From an uncultured Prevotella sp. (GTDB lineage: Bacteria; Bacteroidota; Bacteroidia; Bacteroidales; Bacteroidaceae): a stretch of DNA of 36,091 nucleotides. Positions within the stretch are counted from its first letter, which is position 1. Every line of letters starts with the position of its first letter. The notes under the pieces are model-generated. The model was not told the origin of the DNA, ran no database searches, and was given only the letters and a program-made list of their open reading frames with translations. Both the position numbers and the translations under genes were made by a program. This document shows, in pieces, positions 32,403-36,091 of this stretch. Location: assembly GCA_947169685.1 (NCBI GenBank), contig CAMVQS010000023.1, positions 1 to 36,091 of the forward strand, given 5' to 3'.

Positions 32403-32442
32403 CGAATCAGAAAAATAATCAATTCAAATAAACAATAAAACT

Positions 32443-32829
32443 ATGGAATTAACAGGAAAAATTATTGCCGTTTTGCCGGCTAACAGTGGTGTCTCACAGC
32501 GCACAGGTAACGCATGGATGTCGCAGGAGTATGTCCTCGAGGTCCCCGGCCAGTATCCCCGTAAGTGCATGTTCCGCATTTTCGGTGAGGACCGCATCAA
32601 GCAGTTCAACATCCAGATGGGTGAGGATCTGACTGTTTCGTTCGATATCGATGCACACGAGTACAATGGCCGTTGGTTTAATGAGATTCGTGCCTTCAAC
32701 GTTCAGCGTGGTGCCGCTCCCGTGGCTGCTCCCGTAGCTGGTGCTCCTGCTGCACAGCCTGCTGTGGAAAACCCCTTCCCGCCTGCTGAGCCGGCAAGCG
32801 AGGGCAGTGCAGACGACCTGCCGTTCTAA
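32443..32829 (+). CDS. DUF3127 OB-fold-like single-strand-binding-type protein
   Basis: This 128-residue protein has a conserved beta-rich domain in residues 1-90 (MELTGKIIAVLPANSGVSQR; WMSQEYVLEVPGQYPRKCMFRIFGEDRIKQFNIQ; DIDAHEYNGRWFNEIRAFNVQR), the DUF3127 family. The tail is Ala/Pro-rich and ends in an acidic, hydrophobic tip (GSADDLPF), like the protein-interaction tail of SSB proteins. I infer single-stranded DNA binding. It is transcribed divergently from dnaN, with which it may share regulation. A bidirectional terminator follows 12 bases after the stop. Confidence 0.88.
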   Translation: MELTGKIIAVLPANSGVSQRTGNAWMSQEYVLEVPGQYPRKCMFRIFGEDRIKQFNIQMGEDLTVSFDIDAHEYNGRWFNEIRAFNVQRGAAPVAAPVAGAPAAQPAVENPFPPAEPASEGSADDLPF

Positions 32830-32840
32830 ACAATAGGAAC

Positions 32841-32876
32841 AAAAAAAGGTAGAAGCAACCGCTCCTACCTTTTTTC
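32841..32876. terminator. Bidirectional intrinsic terminator
   Basis: AAAAAAGGTAG and CTACCTTTTTT form the stem around a small AGC-AACC-GCT inner hairpin. T-runs follow on both strands, so it can end the DUF3127 transcript (plus) and that of the convergent NfnAB-like gene (minus). Confidence 0.85.
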
Positions 32877-32898
32877 TTCTTTATCTACTTCTTACTTC

Positions 32899-35250
32899 TT
32901 ACTTCTTCAAGTATTCATCCATGTGCTGTGCTGCACGTCGTCCGTCACCCATGGCGAGAATAACTGTAGCACCGCCACGCACGATGTCGCCGCCGGCGAA
33001 AATCTCTGAGCGGGCCGACTGCATGCCCTCGTTTACCACGATGGTGTTCTTACGACCCAGTTCCAGACCTGCGATGCTCTTCGGCACCAGCGGGTTGGGG
33101 CTTACGCCGACAGCCACGATGACCTGGTCCACATCGAGCGTCACCGTCTTGCCTTCTACGGGCACAGGACTGCGACGACCTGAAGCATCAGGCTCACCCA
33201 GCTCCATCACCTGCAGCACGGCCTGCTTCACGGCACCCTGCTCGTCGGCAATGTACTCGATGGGGTTGTGCAGCGTCAGGAAGTTGATGCCTTCCTCCTT
33301 CGCATGCTTCACCTCCTCCAGTCGGGCAGGCATCTCCTGCTCACTTCTTCTATATACCAGCGTGACGTTACCGCCCAGACGCTTAGCCGTACGGCAAGAG
33401 TCCATAGCGGTGTTACCGCCGCCCACTACGAGCACGTTCTTGCCGAGGTTGATCGGCGTGTCGGTGGTCGGGTTGGCAGCATCCATGAGGTTCACACGTG
33501 TCAGGTATTCGTTACTCGACATGATGTTGATGGCGTTCTCACCAGGGATGTTCATGAAGTTCGGAAGACCGGCTCCTGAACCTACGAAGATACCCTTGAA
33601 GCCCTGTGCCTCCAGCTGTTCCACGCTGATGGTCTTACCCACGATGACGTCCGTCTGGAAGTGAACGCCCATCTTGGCGAGGTTCTCAATCTCCACATCC
33701 ACGATCTTGTTGGGCAGACGGAACTCCGGAATACCGTATTTCAGCACGCCGCCAATCTCGTGCAACGCCTCGAAGACATACACGTCGTAACCCATCTTCA
33801 CCATGTCGCCTGCGAACGACAATCCGGCAGGTCCGCTTCCCACCACGGCAATCTTGATGCCGTTGGCAGGAGCAATCTCGGGCAGGCTCATGTTGCCGCT
33901 CTCACGTTCGTAGTCGGCAGCAAAGCGCTCCAGATAGCCGATGGCCACAGCAGGCTCGTTCATCTTCAGGTGGATACACTTGCTCTCGCATTGTTTCTCC
34001 TGCGGACAAACACGACCACAGACAGCGGGTAGGGCAGAGGTCTGCTTCAGCACCTTGGCAGCAGCCAGGAACTCACCACGCTCAATATTCTTGATGAACG
34101 ACGGGATGTTGATGTTCACGGGACAGCCCTCCACGCAGCTGGGCTTGGCACAGTCCAAACAACGCTTGGCCTCCGTCATCGCCATCTCCTTCGTCAGACC
34201 GATGTTCACCTCCTCCGTACGTGTCGTAGCACGATACACAGGGTCAAGCTCCGGCATCACCACACGCTCAATCTGCGTACGCTCCTTCGGCTTCATCGAA
34301 GCACGCAGCGCCTTACGCCACTCTGCATCGCGGTCGGTGAGGGACTCGGCCCCCTCCGAACCTCCCCGAGGGGAGGCTTTTGTTGCGCTTGACACTTTTG
34401 TGTCCCCCTCGGGGGACGACAGGGGGGCAATATGCTCCTCATAATGCTCCAGCTCTTCCTGCTCCTCGCGCTTGAAGGTGTTCATGCGCTTGAACATCTC
34501 GTCCCAGTCAACGAGTGCACCGTCGAACTCAGGACCGTCGATGCAGACGAACTTCGTCTTGCCGCCGATGGTCAGACGACAGGCACCGCACATACCCGTA
34601 CCATCCACCATGATGGTGTTCAGGCTTACCTCGCAAGGAATATTGTGCTGCTGTGCTGTCAGGTTCGAGAACTTCATCATGATGGGAGGGCCAATGGCGA
34701 ATACCTTATCGACGTGCTCCTGCTCAATGAACTTCTCAATGCCGACCGTCACGACACCCTTCTCGCCGTACGAACCGTCGTCGGTCATGATGATGACCTC
34801 GTCACTGCTCTCGCGTACCTTATCTTCTAATATAATAAGGTCTTTGCTGCGGCCGGCCATCACGCTGAGCACACGGTTGCCCGCAGCCTTCAGCGCCTGG
34901 ATGATGGGCAGCATCGGGGCAACGCCCAGGCCGCCACCGGCACAAACCACCGTTCCGAACTTCTCAATGTGCGTCGGGTTACCCAACGGACCAACCACGT
35001 CGGCCACGTATTCACCTTCGTTCAATGCACAAAGTTTCTTCGATGACAAACCCACCATCTGGACCACCAGCGTGATGGTGCCCTTGTCAATGTCGGCACC
35101 GGCAATGGTCAACGGCATGCGCTCACCCTTCTTGTCAACACGTACGATAACGAAGTTGCCAGCCTTGCGACTCTTGGCAATCAGCGGAGCCTCAATCTCA
35201 AAGAGAAAAACCTTCTCCGAGAACTGTTCTTTTCTGACGATTTTATTCAT
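32899..35250 (-). CDS. Fused NfnA-NfnB-like oxidoreductase (FNR domain plus glutamate-synthase small-subunit domain)
   Basis: This 783-residue protein starts at ATG 35250 (MNKIVRKEQF); the open frame upstream is noncoding leader. Residues 1-265 form a ferredoxin-NADP-reductase-like module with cysteines in MCGACR (about 218-221) and VCIDGPEFD for an iron-sulfur cluster. Residues from about 305 form a glutamate-synthase-small-subunit-like module with CLDCAKPSCVEGCP (about 362) and CGRVCPQEKQCESKC (about 410). An FAD motif VVGSGPAGLSFAG (about 467) and an NADP motif VVGGGNTAMDSC (about 603) follow. The fusion matches Nfn/Sud-type enzymes that pass electrons among NADH, NADPH and ferredoxin. A 30-residue palindrome-encoded insert separates the modules (about 274-304). 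Confidence 0.93.
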   Translation of the reverse strand: MNKIVRKEQFSEKVFLFEIEAPLIAKSRKAGNFVIVRVDKKGERMPLTIAGADIDKGTITLVVQMVGLSSKKLCALNEGEYVADVVGPLGNPTHIEKFGTVVCAGGGLGVAPMLPIIQALKAAGNRVLSVMAGRSKDLIILEDKVRESSDEVIIMTDDGSYGEKGVVTVGIEKFIEQEHVDKVFAIGPPIMMKFSNLTAQQHNIPCEVSLNTIMVDGTGMCGACRLTIGGKTKFVCIDGPEFDGALVDWDEMFKRMNTFKREEQEELEHYEEHIAPLSSPEGDTKVSSATKASPRGGSEGAESLTDRDAEWRKALRASMKPKERTQIERVVMPELDPVYRATTRTEEVNIGLTKEMAMTEAKRCLDCAKPSCVEGCPVNINIPSFIKNIERGEFLAAAKVLKQTSALPAVCGRVCPQEKQCESKCIHLKMNEPAVAIGYLERFAADYERESGNMSLPEIAPANGIKIAVVGSGPAGLSFAGDMVKMGYDVYVFEALHEIGGVLKYGIPEFRLPNKIVDVEIENLAKMGVHFQTDVIVGKTISVEQLEAQGFKGIFVGSGAGLPNFMNIPGENAINIMSSNEYLTRVNLMDAANPTTDTPINLGKNVLVVGGGNTAMDSCRTAKRLGGNVTLVYRRSEQEMPARLEEVKHAKEEGINFLTLHNPIEYIADEQGAVKQAVLQVMELGEPDASGRRSPVPVEGKTVTLDVDQVIVAVGVSPNPLVPKSIAGLELGRKNTIVVNEGMQSARSEIFAGGDIVRGGATVILAMGDGRRAAQHMDEYLKK
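34349..34428 (-). repeat. Palindromic element inserted in frame between enzyme modules
   Basis: Two GC-rich hairpins with 2-base loops, CCTCCCC/GGGGAGG (34361-34376) and GTCCCCC/GGGGGAC (34402-34417), lie within outer arms GCCCCCT (34349-34355) and AGGGGGGC (34421-34428). The stretch translates to a low-complexity peptide (APLSSPEGDTKV, then SSATKASPRGGSEGAESL). It looks like a mobile palindromic repeat, similar in kind to intergenic repeats of Bacteroidales, that has entered a gene without breaking frame. Confidence 0.8.
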
Positions 35251-35280
35251 TCTTTCTTTGATTAGTTTCAATTTTGCCTG

Positions 35281-35311
35281 CAAAGGTAATGAAAACCGAA
35301 CAAAATGCAAA
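35281..35311 (-). promoter_or_regulatory. Promoter of the NfnAB-like gene
   Basis: On the minus strand, TACCTTTG (complement of 35281-35288) and TTTG (complement of 35308-35311) are spaced by 19 bases, an excellent match to the Bacteroidetes consensus. The start codon is 30 bases downstream of the -7 box. Confidence 0.8.
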
Positions 35312-35690
35312 GAAAAAACAAATTTTTCTTTCATTTTTGAGGTGCATCTTACCTTCGAGACGAAGTCTCAAAGTAGTGCAAATCGAACAAAATGCATATA
35401 TATAATATATACATTTATTATTATAAGGAAAGACAAGGTGCAATAGGGTCGGTTGACTTATGCAAAATTACATAATGTAAAATTACATAATCGTTCTTTG
35501 TCCAGCAAATCCTGAATCCGTCCAAGACCATCACGGCCTTGTCCCTGCAAATATATAATAGTAGTTGCTGTTTTAACATTTCACCACCTCAACGAGTAGA
35601 TATTGCTCACATAAAAACTGTAATCTGTAATCAAACTGCATTTTTCAGTTTATGTTCGAATAAGGTTTAGAGTTGGTAACGCATAAAACT
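35312..35690. other. Gene-poor intergenic region
   Basis: I see no confident gene here. Visible items are a GAGAC/GTCTC hairpin (35357-35369), a run of TA-rich DNA (35397-35425), and a 13-base direct repeat AAAATTACATAAT at 35464-35476 and 35479-35491. There is also a 40-codon minus-strand open stretch (35458-35577, containing GRDGLGRIQDLLDKER) that lacks a good start codon and could be a gene remnant. No RNA gene is recognisable. Confidence 0.6.
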
Positions 35691-35696
35691 AGAATT

Positions 35697-35775
35697 TTTG
35701 AGAATTTTGGAGAAAAAAGCCAAATAAATTTTGAGAATTTTGGGAAAAATGGCCAAATAAATTTTGAGGAAATGG
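35697..35775 (+). repeat. Tandem repeat of 32-33 bases in the ATPase promoter region
   Basis: The unit runs TTTTGAGAATTTTGG to GCCAAATAAA. Copy 1 is 35697-35728, copy 2 is 35729-35761, and a partial third copy (TTTTGAGGAAATGG) is 35762-35775. Each unit supplies a TTTTG that could serve as a -33 box; the last one is correctly placed for the promoter. Confidence 0.85.
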
Positions 35776-35793
35776 AAAAAAGCATTATCTTTG
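35763..35793 (+). promoter_or_regulatory. Promoter of the AAA ATPase gene
   Basis: TTTG (35763-35766) and TATCTTTG (35786-35793) are 19 bases apart. The ATG at 35810 is 16 bases downstream, so the leader is very short. Confidence 0.8.
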
Positions 35794-35809
35794 CACAAAA
35801 ATTTGGCTT

Positions 35810-36091
35810 ATGGATACTGAAAGAATATTCAAACGTAAGATTTACGACCGCCTGCTGAAATGGAAAGAGACAAGCAATGGCAAGTCTGCCCTTTTGGTGC
35901 AAGGTGCGCGTCGTATCGGCAAATCCACCATCGTTGAAGAGTTTGCCAAGCACGAATATGAATCCTACATCCTTATCGACTTCACCAAATGCTCTGGGGA
36001 AGTATTGAACCTGTTCAACGATGTTTCCGACCTCAACTACATCTTCCTCAGGCTCCAGCTCATTTATCACGTCCAGCTGAAGGAGCGCAAA
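35810..36091 (+). CDS. AAA-type ATPase (DUF4143-family-like), 3' truncated by window end
   Basis: The 94 visible codons start MDTERIFKRKIYDRLLKWKE and continue SALLVQGARRIGKSTIVEEFAKHEY, with Walker A GARRIGKS at about residues 29-36. They then read YILIDFTKCSGEVLNLFNDVSDLNYIF. This is the N-terminal part of the widespread bacterial/archaeal ATPase family that usually carries a C-terminal DUF4143 domain, frequent and variable in Bacteroidales and of unclear role. The start is supported by a well-placed promoter 16 bases upstream. The minus-strand frame covering this region is a shadow of this gene. Confidence 0.85.
   Translation, partial: MDTERIFKRKIYDRLLKWKETSNGKSALLVQGARRIGKSTIVEEFAKHEYESYILIDFTKCSGEVLNLFNDVSDLNYIFLRLQLIYHVQLKERK

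Noticed and set aside
34472..35446. 324-codon plus-strand open frame opposite the NfnAB-like gene
   Set aside because: It lies mostly antisense to a clear enzyme gene and is Ser/Thr/Met-rich, as expected of a shadow frame.
35458..35577. 40-codon minus-strand frame with GRDGLGRIQDLLDKER
   Set aside because: There is no start codon in the open stretch, and its end is made of an AT-rich direct repeat; it may be a remnant but is not supportable as a gene.
35645..36070. 141-codon minus-strand open frame at the window end
   Set aside because: It overlaps the plus-strand AAA ATPase, which has a Walker A motif and a well-placed promoter; the frame's tail is translated tandem repeat.

Overview
The window looks like chromosomal DNA of a Bacteroidales bacterium, most likely a Prevotella-type genome. 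The evidence is the promoter grammar (TAnnTTTG near -7 with TTTG or TTG about 19-20 bases upstream), the Bacteroidetes-typical families (DUF4835, DUF3127, BT4734-like primase/DUF3987, fused NfnA-NfnB-like enzyme, tandem-ABC protein) and the dnaN-exonuclease-coaBC-DUF4835-recN gene order. This placement comes from family knowledge, not from a database search.

Layout. (a) 1-10192, plus strand: a defence-type accessory island. It holds a 5'-truncated ImmA/IrrE metallopeptidase, a DUF1016/YhcG-type PD-(D/E)XK nuclease, a single-chain restriction-methylation-specificity protein, a probable partner endonuclease, a RhuM-family gene flanked by two broken copies of one Fic gene, and two unrecognised genes. 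(b) 10193-14810, plus strand: a phage-like or plasmid-like replication module (small OB-fold protein, Rha-type regulator, BT4734-like primase/DUF3987 protein, small unknown protein, P5-like protein). Its gene-free gaps contain large palindromic structures and it ends at a strong intrinsic terminator. No integrase or transposase is visible. (c) 14900-18353, plus strand: its own promoter, a DUF3307 membrane protein, a Hanks-type kinase with a C-terminal membrane anchor, and a secreted protein. (d) 18400-35250: housekeeping chromosome. Minus strand: yidC; a tandem-ABC protein, ruvC and ispE operon; a dnaN, exonuclease, coaBC, DUF4835, recN and TPR-protein operon; a fused NfnAB-like oxidoreductase. 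Plus strand: dnaB and a DUF3127 gene. (e) 35251-36091: a 559-base gap with AT-rich tandem repeats, then the start of an AAA ATPase cut off by the window end.

How the genes work together. Region (a) combines DNA modification and cleavage with TA/Fic-like accessory genes, and the Fic part is plainly decayed. Region (b) could make primers and unwind DNA for a replicon that is now captured. In region (d) the sliding clamp, a DnaQ-like exonuclease and RecN share one strand, next to DnaB and RuvC, so replication and recombination functions are concentrated there.

The most unusual signal is a recurring pattern. Short, often near-perfect inverted or tandem repeats sit in frame inside genes, mostly in linkers or tails: the DUF1016 nuclease, rhuM, the Fic remnant, rha, the primase, the ABC protein and the NfnAB-like enzyme. 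Related words (ACTCTAAACT, TGCACTTT) also occur in intergenic DNA. Next in interest are a roughly 83-base multi-palindrome before rha and the rearranged Fic-RhuM-Fic locus.
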